DNA from: Methylobacterium sp. J-070
Lineage (GTDB): Bacteria; Pseudomonadota; Alphaproteobacteria; Rhizobiales; Beijerinckiaceae
NCBI RefSeq assembly: GCF_022829385.1
Contig: NZ_JAKSXX010000246.1
Coordinates: 62,001-126,000, forward strand
DNA: 64,000 nt
Direction: 5' to 3'
A program made the position numbers and the translations under genes. Positions 36,366-44,686 of the stretch are shown here, in pieces; position 1 is the stretch's first letter, and each line of letters starts with the position of its first letter. The notes beneath the pieces were generated by a model. It was not told where the DNA came from, ran no database searches, and was given only the letters and a program-made list of their open reading frames with translations.

Positions 36366-36473
36366 CGCGTCCTCAGGGGCGGACCGCGCGGACAGGGTTG
36401 ACGCGCGACGGCGGCTCTCAACGCCGCGTCGCGCCTCCCGGTTGCCGACTCCGCGGCGCGTCTCAGGTGTCCA

Positions 36474-36506
36474 CAAACGAAGACGCCCGCCGGACCGGCG
36501 GGCGTC
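36474..36506 (-). terminator. Intrinsic terminator of the DUF6481 gene
   Basis: On the minus strand GACGCCCGCCG-GTC-CGGCGGGCGTC (36506-36482) is a perfect 11-bp stem followed by TTCGTTTG. It lies 38 nt past the stop of the DUF6481 gene. Confidence 0.85.
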
Positions 36507-36544
36507 GTTCACTCCTCGAACCTGCGTGGCGTCCGGTCCAGCGC

Positions 36545-36925
36545 TCAGCGCTTGGTTTTGACCTTAGCCTTCCGCGCGGCGTAGCGCGCATCGCGCTGCG
36601 CCTTCTTGGCTTCCAGTTCGGCGGACTTGCGTTCCTGGGCGGCGGCGAGTTCGGCGGCTTCGCGGGCGAGCTGAGCCGCGAGCTCGGCCTCCTCGCGCTG
36701 ACGCTTCTCCTCCGCGGCCTTCCGCTCGGCGGCCACCCGGGACGCTTCGCGCTCGCGCGTGCGCTCCTCGCGCGCCTTGGCGATTTCGGCGCGCGCCTTC
36801 GCTTTGGCGATCACCTCCGGATCATCGGCCGGCGGTCTGGCCTTGAACTTGGCCAGCAAAGCGGCCTTGGCACTCTGGGAGTTCTGACGGCGATCGTCGA
36901 AATTCCTGTAGTCGAATGCGCTCAT
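36545..36925 (-). CDS. DUF6481 family protein, charged single helix
   Basis: 126 aa from ATG 36925 (MSAFDYRNFDDRRQNSQSAK). After this N-terminal motif the protein is one long Glu/Arg/Lys/Ala helix (about 40-120, e.g. AEIAKAREERTREREASR), ending in a basic KVKTKR. It matches the alphaproteobacterial DUF6481 family of unknown function. The helix may be a coiled coil or a stable single alpha helix. It has a clear terminator and is probably monocistronic. Confidence 0.8.
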   Translation of the reverse strand: MSAFDYRNFDDRRQNSQSAKAALLAKFKARPPADDPEVIAKAKARAEIAKAREERTREREASRVAAERKAAEEKRQREEAELAAQLAREAAELAAAQERKSAELEAKKAQRDARYAARKAKVKTKR

Positions 36926-37883
36926 CTGACCTTTCTCAGTTGCGTGGGTGAGCATCTCGCGGAGACATCCGAGCACCGTCGGCGTCTCCTGGTTCCGTCC
37001 CCGGGCTTCGGAACCAAACGAATCCATCGATGAAACCGATGGTCCGACCCGAGCGCTCGGACCACGCCGGAGCGCTCGGGTCGGACCAAGTTCAGAATTT
37101 CGGGAAGCCCATACCCGCAGCTCCGGCCTACATGCAATCGCCGCGGCACGCGAAGGCACAGCGGCGAGCGACAAACCAAGTCATCTCTGTAAGAGTTTCA
37201 CCCGGCGATGCCGAAAAACCTCAACCGGGCGGACATGCAAGCCGCCGAAGCGCGGTGCGGGATGGCGGACACCCTGTCCTGATGCCAGGCAGAAATGGGG
37301 CGCCCAAGCGGACACCGCAAGGTTTCGGCGTAGGTGCATCACCATCCGGACGTGGCGGCACGACTACAATCGATGACGTCCGGCCCACGCCGGCGGACGC
37401 ACGCCTGGCGCCGACCTGTTGCATTCGGCTCCGATGCTTGCGACGACAACAACCCAGACTTGCACCTCGAACAAATCGACGATCTTTGCTGTCTCCGCTC
37501 GATCCCCCGCCGTTCGCCCGTTCGCCCGCTCGGCCGAGCGGATCGTGCCGATCACCGGCCGACGCGGTGCGGATCCGCTCCTCGATGGATCGTCGGACCG
37601 CATCCTTGGGGCTCCCCCCATCCCGTCCGGACCGCCCTGCCGCGCGGAGACGCATCGGATAGCGTCCTGTCGCCCCGCGTGACTCATCACGGGCGGCCGC
37701 GGCGCCTGGCCTTGCAACAGGCTTCGACCGACGTGATGCTGCCAGACACCCGAAGCGCACCGGCGACTGGCGCATTTTTAGGCATTCCGGCGGCAGGGTG
37801 CCGCGCCGGATCGCCAAGTGCGGCACGAGGCCTGCTTCGTCGAACGCCACCAGGTCGTCGAGGCGGCCGCACCGAGGATTGCG
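36926..37883. other. Gene-poor 958-nt stretch
   Basis: No gene with convincing start, composition and length. Local GC drops between about 37140 and 37500, unlike the surroundings. Long frames on both strands here have Arg/Ser/Pro-rich translations typical of noncoding high-GC DNA. A 24-codon frame at 37208-37282 (MPKNLNRADMQAAEARCGMA...) is too short to call. The stretch contains the 18-bp inverted repeat at 37041-37087 and precedes the amidase operon; the operon promoter should lie at its right end. Confidence 0.5.
37041..37087. repeat. Perfect 18-bp inverted repeat
   Basis: GGTCCGACCCGAGCGCTC (37041-37058) and its exact reverse complement GAGCGCTCGGGTCGGACC (37070-37087) are separated by 11 nt. 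Each arm also contains the palindrome GAGCGCTC. No T-run follows on either side. It could be a REP-type element, a cruciform or a binding site. Confidence 0.85.
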
Positions 37884-38078
37884 ATGCCCGACGAGAGATC
37901 ACCGTTCGATCCGGAGTTGTACGCCGCCGCCGCATCGGCGCTCCTCGATCTGCATCTCGATCCGACATGGATGCCCGCGATCACGGCGAATCTCCGGGTC
38001 CTGGCGGCCGCAGCCGAATTGGTGAGCGGCTTTCCGCTTCCGGACGATCTCGAAGCGGCGCCGAGGTTCGAGGCATGA
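37884..38078 (+). CDS. DUF4089 small subunit, AtzG-like (amidase partner)
   Basis: 64 aa. The ATG at 37884 gives MPDERSPFDPELYAAAASAL; the helical body (LDLHLDPTWMPAITANLRVLAA, broken by a Pro) and the ending AELVSGFPLPDDLEAAPRFEA fit DUF4089. The best known member, AtzG, is a GatC-like subunit that forms a complex with the AtzE amidase in cyanuric acid catabolism. The stop overlaps the amidase ATG (ATGA), which strongly supports a two-subunit enzyme here. Confidence 0.88.
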   Translation: MPDERSPFDPELYAAAASALLDLHLDPTWMPAITANLRVLAAAAELVSGFPLPDDLEAAPRFEA

Positions 38079-39472
38079 GCGCGCCGGTCCCAGCCGGTGC
38101 GGCGGCGCTCGCCGATGCGGTCGCGCGCGGACGCCGCAGCGCCCGGGCCATCGTGACCGAAACGCTCGACCGGATCGGGCGACTCGACGGCCGGGTCAAC
38201 GCCTTTACGGATGTGCTCGCCGCGCGGGCTTTGGAGCGGGCCGACCGGCTCGATGCCGAGATCGCTGGCGGCGCCGGCGCGGGGCCGCTCGCCGGCGTGC
38301 CGTTCGCGGTGAAGAACCTGATCGACGTCGCCGGCCTGCCCACCCGGGCCGGCTCGGCCATCAACCGGGATCGCCCGCCGGCCGCCCGCGACGGCGCGCT
38401 CGTCCGCCGCCTGGAGGCGGCCGGGGCGATCCTGGTGGGCGCCCTCAACATGGGCGAGTACGCCTACGACTTCACCGGCGAGAACGTCCACGACGGCGAC
38501 GCGCACAATCCGCACGGCCTCGACCGCATGACCGGCGGATCCTCCAGCGGCTCGGGGGCGGCCCTCGCCGCCGGGATGGTGCCGCTCACCCTCGGATCCG
38601 ACACGAACGGCTCGATCCGCGTGCCGTCGGCCTTCTGCGGCTGTTTCGGCCTCAAGCCCACCTACGGCCGGCTGACCCGAGCCGGCAGCTTCCCCTTCGT
38701 CGGCAGCCTGGACCATCTCGGACCCATGGCCCGGAGCGTGACCGACCTCGCCCTTGCCTACGACGCGATGCAGGGCCCGGATCCGGACGACCCCGTGGCG
38801 ACGACGCGACCTCCGGATCCGACCCTGCCGCTCCTCGAATCCGGTGTCGGCGACCTGCGCGTCGCGGTGGCCGGCGGCTACTTCGCCCGCGGCGGCGATC
38901 CGGACGCCTTCGCGGCCGTGGCCCGCGTGGCGGATGCACTCGGAGCACGCCGCGCCGTCGAACTGCCCGAGGCGCATCGGGCGCGGGCCGCGGCCTACCT
39001 GATCACCGCGGCGGAGGGTGCGACGCTCCATCTGGAGCGTCTCCGCGCCCGGCCACAGGATTTCGACCCCGCCGTGCGGGACCGCCTGATCGCCGGCGCG
39101 ATGATCCCGGCGCCGCACGTGGAGCGGGCGCAACGGTTCCGCCGCTGGTATCGAAACGCGGTGCTCGACCTGTTCGAGCACGTGGACGTGATCCTGGCGC
39201 CGGCCACGCCCTGCCGCGCGCCGAAAGGGGGTCAGACCCATTTCGTGCTGGACGGCGTGACCCTGCCGGTGCGGGCCAATATCGGCGTCTTCACGCAGCC
39301 GATCTCCTTCATCGGGCTTCCGGTCGTCGCGGTGCCGGTCCGGCTCGACGCCGGGCTGCCGCTGGGGGTCCAGGTGATCGCCGCGCCCTGGCGCGAGGAT
39401 CTGGCCCTGCGCGTGGCGCACCATCTCGAACGGAGCGACGTGTGCGCCGCGCCCGTAGCGGAGCTTGCCTGA
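38075..39472 (+). CDS. AtzE/HpxY-type amidase (amidase signature family)
   Basis: 465 aa. Hydrolyses an amide or carboxylated urea. The Ser-cisSer-Lys triad is complete: K80 in PFAVKNLID, cis-S156 in GGSSSGSG and nucleophile S180 in GSDTNGSIRVPS. The domain runs from residue 10 to about 440. In Pseudomonas ADP AtzE cuts 1-carboxybiuret; in Klebsiella HpxY acts in oxalurate/allantoin-type purine breakdown. Gene context (DUF4089 before, HpxZ/AtzH-like after) fits both. The true substrate is not determined; a ureide or carboxyurea is the best guess. Confidence 0.9.
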   Translation: MSAPVPAGAAALADAVARGRRSARAIVTETLDRIGRLDGRVNAFTDVLAARALERADRLDAEIAGGAGAGPLAGVPFAVKNLIDVAGLPTRAGSAINRDRPPAARDGALVRRLEAAGAILVGALNMGEYAYDFTGENVHDGDAHNPHGLDRMTGGSSSGSGAALAAGMVPLTLGSDTNGSIRVPSAFCGCFGLKPTYGRLTRAGSFPFVGSLDHLGPMARSVTDLALAYDAMQGPDPDDPVATTRPPDPTLPLLESGVGDLRVAVAGGYFARGGDPDAFAAVARVADALGARRAVELPEAHRARAAAYLITAAEGATLHLERLRARPQDFDPAVRDRLIAGAMIPAPHVERAQRFRRWYRNAVLDLFEHVDVILAPATPCRAPKGGQTHFVLDGVTLPVRANIGVFTQPISFIGLPVVAVPVRLDAGLPLGVQVIAAPWREDLALRVAHHLERSDVCAAPVAELA

Positions 39473-39852
39473 TGGAGATCGACGATCCCGCCGTGGTGGC
39501 CGAGATGCGGGCCGCCTTCCAGGCCTACGAGGCTGCGCTCACCAGCAACGACGTCCCGACCCTGGAGGCCCTGTTCCGAGACGATCCCCTGACCATCCGC
39601 TACGGCATCGGCGAGAACCTCTACGGCATGGAGGCGATCCGCGCCTTCCGGCGGGCTCGGTCGCCGGCGGGCCTGGATCGCGCCCTGGATCAGACGGTCA
39701 TCACCACCTACGGCCGGGACTTCGCCACCGCCATGACCCTGTTCACCCGGGAGACCGCCCCGGGCAAGATCGGTCGCCAGAGCCAGACCTGGGTCCGCTT
39801 CCCGGAGGGATGGCAGGTCGTGGCCGCCCATGTCAGCGTCATCGACGCCTAG
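39472..39852 (+). CDS. hpxZ: HpxZ/AtzH-like DUF3225 protein
   Basis: 126 aa, SnoaL-like cone fold. MEIDDPAVVAEMRAAFQAYE, TLEALFRDDPLTIRYGIGENLYGMEAI and FTRETAPGKIGRQSQTWVRFPEGW are typical of DUF3225. Members include HpxZ of oxalurate catabolism and AtzH, described as a decarboxylating amidohydrolase acting on dicarboxyurea. The start ATG shares one base with the amidase stop. It makes a three-gene enzyme set with the two genes before it. The symbol follows the family name; the activity is inferred. Confidence 0.86.
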   Translation: MEIDDPAVVAEMRAAFQAYEAALTSNDVPTLEALFRDDPLTIRYGIGENLYGMEAIRAFRRARSPAGLDRALDQTVITTYGRDFATAMTLFTRETAPGKIGRQSQTWVRFPEGWQVVAAHVSVIDA

Positions 39853-39946
39853 CCGGCGCCGCGGAAGGCGACTGGCCGCAGGCTTGCATGTTGTCGAGCG
39901 TATTCCGGCCCCGCAGGACCGGACGAACGCGAGTGTACGCCTCCCG

Positions 39947-41569
39947 ATGTTGTTCCGCCTGACACGTTTCGGCGCCCGTGCGGCGCTTGCCGGCAGCCTC
40001 ATGCTCTCCGCCGCCACGGTGGCCTCGGCGCAGGGGACCCTGCGGATCGGCATGACGGCCTCCGACATCCCGCTGACCACCGGCCAGACCGACAATGGCG
40101 GCGAGGGCATGCGGTTCCTCGGCTATACGGTCTATGACGGCCTCATAAATTGGGATCTTTCGAGCGCCGACCGGGCTTCGGATCTGGTCCCGGGGCTCGC
40201 CACCAGCTGGGCCGTCGACGCGGCCGACAAGACCAAGTGGACCTTCAAGCTGCGGCCGGGCGTGAAATTCCACGACGGCTCCGACTTCACCGCCGACGCC
40301 GTCGTGTGGAACCTCGACAAGCTCCTGAAGGCCGACGCCCCGCAATACGATCCGCGCCAGTCCGCGCAGGGCAAGACCCGCATCCCGGCCGTGGCCAGCT
40401 ACCGGGTCGTCGACCCGCTCACCGTCGAGATCACCACCAAGGCGCCCGACGCCACGCTGCCCTACCAGATCGCCTGGATCATGATGTCCTCCCCGGCCCA
40501 GTGGGAAAAACTCGGCAAGTCCTGGGACGCCTTCGCCAAGCAGCCCTCCGGCACCGGCCCGTGGAAGCTGACCCTGTTCGCCCCGCGCGAGCGCGCCGAG
40601 ATGGTGCCGTTCAAGGAGTACTGGGACGCGAAGCGGGTCCCGAAGCTCGACAAGCTCGTGCTCGTGCCGCTGCCGGAGGCCAATGCCCGGGTCGCGGCCC
40701 TGCGCTCCGGCCAGGTCGACTGGATCGAGGCGCCGGCCCCGGACGCCGTCGCCTCCCTGAAGGGCGCCGGGTTCACCATCGTCACGAACGCGTACCCGCA
40801 TAACTGGACGTGGCACCTGTCGCGGGTCGAGGGCTCGCCCTGGAACGACATCCGCGTGCGCAAGGCGGCCAATCTCGCCATCGACCGGGACGGCCTGAAG
40901 GAGCTGCTGGGAGGCCTCGCGATCCCCGCCAAGGGCTTCATGCCGCCCGGCCATCAATGGTTCGGCCACCCCACCTTCGACGTGACATACGATCCGGAGG
41001 CGGCCAAGAAGCTGCTCGCCGAGGCGGGCTACAGCCCGGCCAAGCCCCTCAAGCTGAAGGTCGCGATCTCGGCCTCGGGCTCCGGCCAGATGCAGCCGCT
41101 GCCGATGAACGAGTTCGTCCAGCAGAACCTCGCCGACGTGGGCATCCAGGTCGATTACGAGGTGGTCGAGTGGAACACCCTGATCAACATCTGGCGCGCC
41201 GGCGCCAAGGCCGACATCTCCCGCGGCGTCTCGGCGATCAACTATTCCTACTTCATCCAGGACCCGTTCACCGGCTTCATCCGGCACCTTCAGTGTAACT
41301 TCGCCCCGCCGAACGGAACGAACTGGGGATACTACTGCGATCCGTCGATGGATAAGTTGTTCGATCAAGTCCGCAACACGTTCGACACGGCCGAACAGAC
41401 CAAGGTCCTTGAGAAGATCCACGAGAAGTACGTGGATGACGCGCTGTTCGTGATGATCACGCACGACGTCAATCCGCGGGCGATGAGCCCGAAGGTCAAG
41501 GGCTTCGTCCAGGCACAGAACTGGTTCCAGGATTTTTCGAACATCACCATCGCGACCGCGGGGCGGTAA
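39947..41569 (+). CDS. ABC transporter substrate-binding protein, family 5 (peptide/nickel type)
   Basis: 540 aa. Signal peptide MLFRLTRFGARAALAGSLML ending at VASA before QGTLRIGM. Family-5 signatures: GLATSWAVDAADKTKWTFKLRPGVKFHDG, ATLPYQIAWIMMSSP and DPEAAKKLLAEAGY. Periplasmic receptor of the importer encoded downstream. Family-5 proteins bind oligopeptides, opines, nickel or small heterocycles; context suggests the amide or ureide cut by the amidase. It lies 94 nt after hpxZ and is followed by a palindromic repeat, which may stabilise its mRNA and raise its level over the permeases. Confidence 0.93.
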   Translation: MLFRLTRFGARAALAGSLMLSAATVASAQGTLRIGMTASDIPLTTGQTDNGGEGMRFLGYTVYDGLINWDLSSADRASDLVPGLATSWAVDAADKTKWTFKLRPGVKFHDGSDFTADAVVWNLDKLLKADAPQYDPRQSAQGKTRIPAVASYRVVDPLTVEITTKAPDATLPYQIAWIMMSSPAQWEKLGKSWDAFAKQPSGTGPWKLTLFAPRERAEMVPFKEYWDAKRVPKLDKLVLVPLPEANARVAALRSGQVDWIEAPAPDAVASLKGAGFTIVTNAYPHNWTWHLSRVEGSPWNDIRVRKAANLAIDRDGLKELLGGLAIPAKGFMPPGHQWFGHPTFDVTYDPEAAKKLLAEAGYSPAKPLKLKVAISASGSGQMQPLPMNEFVQQNLADVGIQVDYEVVEWNTLINIWRAGAKADISRGVSAINYSYFIQDPFTGFIRHLQCNFAPPNGTNWGYYCDPSMDKLFDQVRNTFDTAEQTKVLEKIHEKYVDDALFVMITHDVNPRAMSPKVKGFVQAQNWFQDFSNITIATAGR

Positions 41570-41584
41570 CTGGGGGAAACACAT

Positions 41585-41697
41585 CTCTCCTCCCCCTTGT
41601 GGGGAGGAGCCGGAGGTGGGGGTCGTGCAGGATTGAGCACAGCGGTGCCGTCTGAACCACCCCCACCCCTAACCCCTCCCCACAGGGGGGAGGGGAA
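41585..41697. repeat. Intergenic palindromic repeat (REP/MITE-like) inside the ABC operon
   Basis: Two 39-nt arms, 41585-41623 and 41659-41697, are inverted copies with 31 of 39 positions pairing, around a 35-nt centre. Each arm has its own small stem (CCCCTTGTGGGG in the left arm; CCTCCCC-ACA-GGGGGGAGG in the right arm). Runs of G and C of this type look like dispersed alphaproteobacterial intergenic repeats. It fills most of the 161 nt between the binding-protein and permease genes. Confidence 0.85.
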
Positions 41698-41730
41698 TAG
41701 CCTCCGCTATGCGCGACGACAGGGCCCTCA

Positions 41731-42684
41731 ATGCTGCTCTACATCCTCAAGCGCCTGGTCTACGTGACGCCCGTGGCGTTCGGGGTCAGCGTGGTCTGCT
41801 TCCTCCTGGTCCATCTCGCGCCGGGCGATCCGCTGAGCGCAGTCCTGCCCGCCGACGCGACCCAGGCCACCATCGACGAGATGCGGGCGGCCTACGGGTT
41901 CGATAAGCCGTTGCCGGTCCAGTACCTGATCTGGCTGTGGCACGTGCTGCACGGCGACCTCGGCGTCTCGATCGCCACCGGCCGGCCGGTTCTGGGCGAA
42001 GTGAGCCGCGCCGTGGTCAACTCGCTGATCCTCGCCTCGGTGGCGACCGTGATCGGCTTCACCTTCGGCACCCTGTTCGGCTTCGTGGCCGGCTATCACC
42101 GCAACTCGATCGCCGACCGGGCGGCCTCCGCGCTCTCGGTCTTCGGGGTCAGCGTGCCGCATTACTGGCTCGGCATGGTGCTGGTGATCGTGTTCTCGGC
42201 CACGCTCGGCTGGCTGCCGCCCACCGGAGCCGGGCCCGACGGGTCCGGCAACTGGCGGCCCGATTTCGACCACCTGCGCTACCTGATCCTGCCGGCGGTC
42301 ACGATGTCGGTGATCCCGACCGGCATCATCGCCCGCACCGTCCGGGCGCTCGTCGCCGACATCCTGGCGCAGGACTTCGTCGAGGCGCTCCGCGCCAAGG
42401 GCATGGACGAACGCGGCGTCTTCAAGCACGTGGTGCGCAATGCCGCCCCCACGGCGCTGGCGATCATGGGCCTCCAGCTCGGCTACCTGCTCGGCGGCTC
42501 GATCCTGGTGGAAACCGTGTTCGCGTGGCCGGGCACCGGCTTCCTCCTCAACGCCGCGATCTTCCAGCGCGACCTGCCCTTGCTCCAGGGCTCGATCCTG
42601 GTGCTGGCGATGTTCTTCGTGGTCCTCAACCTGCTGGTCGACGTGATGCAGACCGCCCTCGATCCGCGCATCGAGCGCGCCTGA
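41731..42684 (+). CDS. ABC transporter permease, DppB/OppB type
   Basis: 317 aa, six membrane helices. The start MLLYILKRLVYVTPVAFGVSVVCFLLVHLAPGDP is standard for the first permease of peptide-type importers. The EAA loop is in DFVEALRAKGMDERGVFKHVVRNAAPTALAIMG, the contact with the ATPases. The C-terminus QTALDPRIERA is also typical. It is followed 11 nt later by the second permease. Confidence 0.94.
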   Translation: MLLYILKRLVYVTPVAFGVSVVCFLLVHLAPGDPLSAVLPADATQATIDEMRAAYGFDKPLPVQYLIWLWHVLHGDLGVSIATGRPVLGEVSRAVVNSLILASVATVIGFTFGTLFGFVAGYHRNSIADRAASALSVFGVSVPHYWLGMVLVIVFSATLGWLPPTGAGPDGSGNWRPDFDHLRYLILPAVTMSVIPTGIIARTVRALVADILAQDFVEALRAKGMDERGVFKHVVRNAAPTALAIMGLQLGYLLGGSILVETVFAWPGTGFLLNAAIFQRDLPLLQGSILVLAMFFVVLNLLVDVMQTALDPRIERA

Positions 42685-42695
42685 GCCGGAGGACG

Positions 42696-43634
42696 ATGAT
42701 GACAGCTCCCATCACGGCGGCCTCCGTCGCCCTCGACGGCGGGGTCCTCGCCGCCGAAGACGCCGCCCGCACGCCCGACGCCGTCTTCGCCCCGTCACGC
42801 GGCTTCTGGGGCCATGTCGGCCACCGGCTGGTCCGCGACCCCGTCGCGATGGGCGCCGGCGCGGTGATCCTGCTGGTGGTGGTCATCGCGCTCCTGGCGC
42901 CGTGGATAACCCCGATGGACCCCTACAAGGGTTCGATGCTGCGGCGCCTCCGGCATGTGGGCGATGCCACCTACTGGCTCGGCTCCGACGAACTCGGACG
43001 CGACATGATCAGCCGGCTGATGCTGGGCTCCCGGCTGTCGCTGTTCATCGGCGTCACGCCGGTGCTCATCGCCTTCGTGATCGGCTCCGGCATCGGCATC
43101 CTCGCCGGCTACGTCGGCGGCTGGACCAACACGATCCTGATGCGCACGATCGACGTCTTCTTCGCGTTTCCGTCCGTCCTGCTGGCGATCGCTCTGTCCG
43201 GGGCGCTCGGCGCCGGCATCTTCAACTCGATCGTGTCGCTGACCTGCGTGTTCGTGCCCCAGATCGCCCGGGTGGCCGAGAGCGTCACCACGGGCATTCG
43301 CAAGCGCGACTACATCGACGCCGCCAAACTGTCCGGCGCCTCGGCCCTGACGATCATGCGCGTGCAGGTGCTCGGCAACGTCGTGGGGCCGATCTTCGTC
43401 TACGCCACCAGCCTGATCTCGGTCTCGATGATCCTGGCCTCGGGCCTCTCGTTCCTCGGCCTGGGCGTGCGCCCGCCGGAGCCGGAATGGGGCCTGATGC
43501 TCAACACCCTGCGCACCGCGATCTACGTCAACCCGGTCGTCGCCGCCCTGCCGGGCGTGTGCATCTTCGCCGTCTCGATCGCCTTCAACCTGTTTTCGGA
43601 CGGCCTTCGCGCCGCCATGGAGATTCGCCAGTGA
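42696..43634 (+). CDS. ABC transporter permease, DppC/OppC type
   Basis: 312 aa. A 45-residue cytosolic N-terminus precedes the first helix (MGAGAVILLVVVIALLAPWI). HWLGSDELGRD-like sequence YWLGSDELGRDMISRLMLGSR and the EAA loop IRKRDYIDAAKLSGASALTIM are the hallmarks of DppC. ATG codons at 42696 and 42699 are consecutive; either can be the start. GGAGGA lies just upstream. The stop overlaps the GTG of the first ATPase (GTGA). Confidence 0.94.
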   Translation: MMTAPITAASVALDGGVLAAEDAARTPDAVFAPSRGFWGHVGHRLVRDPVAMGAGAVILLVVVIALLAPWITPMDPYKGSMLRRLRHVGDATYWLGSDELGRDMISRLMLGSRLSLFIGVTPVLIAFVIGSGIGILAGYVGGWTNTILMRTIDVFFAFPSVLLAIALSGALGAGIFNSIVSLTCVFVPQIARVAESVTTGIRKRDYIDAAKLSGASALTIMRVQVLGNVVGPIFVYATSLISVSMILASGLSFLGLGVRPPEPEWGLMLNTLRTAIYVNPVVAALPGVCIFAVSIAFNLFSDGLRAAMEIRQ

Positions 43635-44686
43635 GCGTCATCCTGGACGCCCCCGACCCGTTCGCCCTCGACCGCGGCGGCCCCGCCCAGCCGCTCCTGT
43701 CGGTCTCGGGCCTGGTCAAGCACTTCCCGGTCCGGAAGGCCGGCGGCCGGAAGCAGGTGGTCCGCGCCGTCGACGGCGTCGATTTCGATGTCCTGAAGGG
43801 CGAGACGCTGGGCATCGTCGGCGAGTCCGGCTGCGGGAAGTCGACCACCGCCAAGCTGCTGATGGGCCTGATCGAGCGCGATTCCGGCACGATGCTGTAC
43901 GACGGGCAGCCGGTCGGCGAGCGCGCCATGCCGTGGCGGTCCTACCGCCGTCAGGTCCAGATGGTGTTCCAGGACAGCTACGCGTCGCTCAACCCGCGCA
44001 TGACCGTGGAGCAGTCGATCGCCTTCGGCCCGAAGGTCAACGGCGTTCCGGGCCGCGAGTCGGTCGAGCGCGCCCGCGCGCTGCTCGCCCGGGTCGGCCT
44101 GGAGCCGAAGCGCTTCGCCGGCCGCTACCCCCACGAGATCTCGGGGGGGCAGCGCCAGCGGGTCAACATCGCCCGCTCGCTCGCCCTGGAGCCGCGGCTG
44201 GTGCTCCTCGACGAGGCCGTCTCCGCCCTGGACAAATCCGTGGAGGCGCAGGTGCTGAACCTGCTCCTCGACCTGAAGGCCGAGTTCGGCCTGACCTACA
44301 TCTTCATCAGCCACGACCTGAACGTCGTGCGCTTCATCTCCGACCGGGTCATGGTGATGTATCTCGGCCGGGTCTCCGAGATCGGACCCTCCGATACCGT
44401 GCTGGACGCTCCGGCCCACCCCTACACCGAGGCTCTCCTGGCCTCGATGCCCTCGCTCGATCCCGACAACCGCACCGAGGTGGCGCTCCTGGCCGGCGAT
44501 CCGCCGAACCCGATCGATCCCCCCTCCGGCTGCCGGTTTCATCCCCGCTGCGCCCTCGCGGAGGGGATCTGCGGCGAGACCGAGCCGCCGCTCGACCCGG
44601 TCCGGCCGCTGCACCGGGTCGCCTGCCTGGCGCGGCAGCCCGGCTCCGGCCATTCCAAGGCTCCGGCCCGGGCGCTCGCGGCATGA
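43631..44686 (+). CDS. ABC transporter ATP-binding protein, DppF/OppF type
   Basis: 351 aa from GTG 43631 coupled to the permease stop. Walker A GESGCGKST, Q-loop QMVFQDSYASLNPRM, signature SGGQRQRVNIARSLAL, Walker B VLLDEAVSALD, H-loop FISHDL. Walker B carries VSALD instead of the usual TSALD, a tolerated change. The C-terminal oligopeptide-transporter cysteine region (GCRFHPRCALAEGIC) is present. Works with the DppD-type ATPase encoded next. Confidence 0.94.
   Translation: MSVILDAPDPFALDRGGPAQPLLSVSGLVKHFPVRKAGGRKQVVRAVDGVDFDVLKGETLGIVGESGCGKSTTAKLLMGLIERDSGTMLYDGQPVGERAMPWRSYRRQVQMVFQDSYASLNPRMTVEQSIAFGPKVNGVPGRESVERARALLARVGLEPKRFAGRYPHEISGGQRQRVNIARSLALEPRLVLLDEAVSALDKSVEAQVLNLLLDLKAEFGLTYIFISHDLNVVRFISDRVMVMYLGRVSEIGPSDTVLDAPAHPYTEALLASMPSLDPDNRTEVALLAGDPPNPIDPPSGCRFHPRCALAEGICGETEPPLDPVRPLHRVACLARQPGSGHSKAPARALAA

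Noticed and set aside
37221..37850. 209-codon minus-strand frame in the gene-poor stretch
   Set aside because: Composition is typical of a spurious frame. The segment FDEAGLVPHLAIRRG looked briefly like a transposase remnant but no catalytic or family motif supports this.
41701..41733. A short leader frame before the first permease (ATG 41709)
   Set aside because: Continues out of frame into the permease gene with no motif; the permease ATG at 41731 has the family N-terminus.
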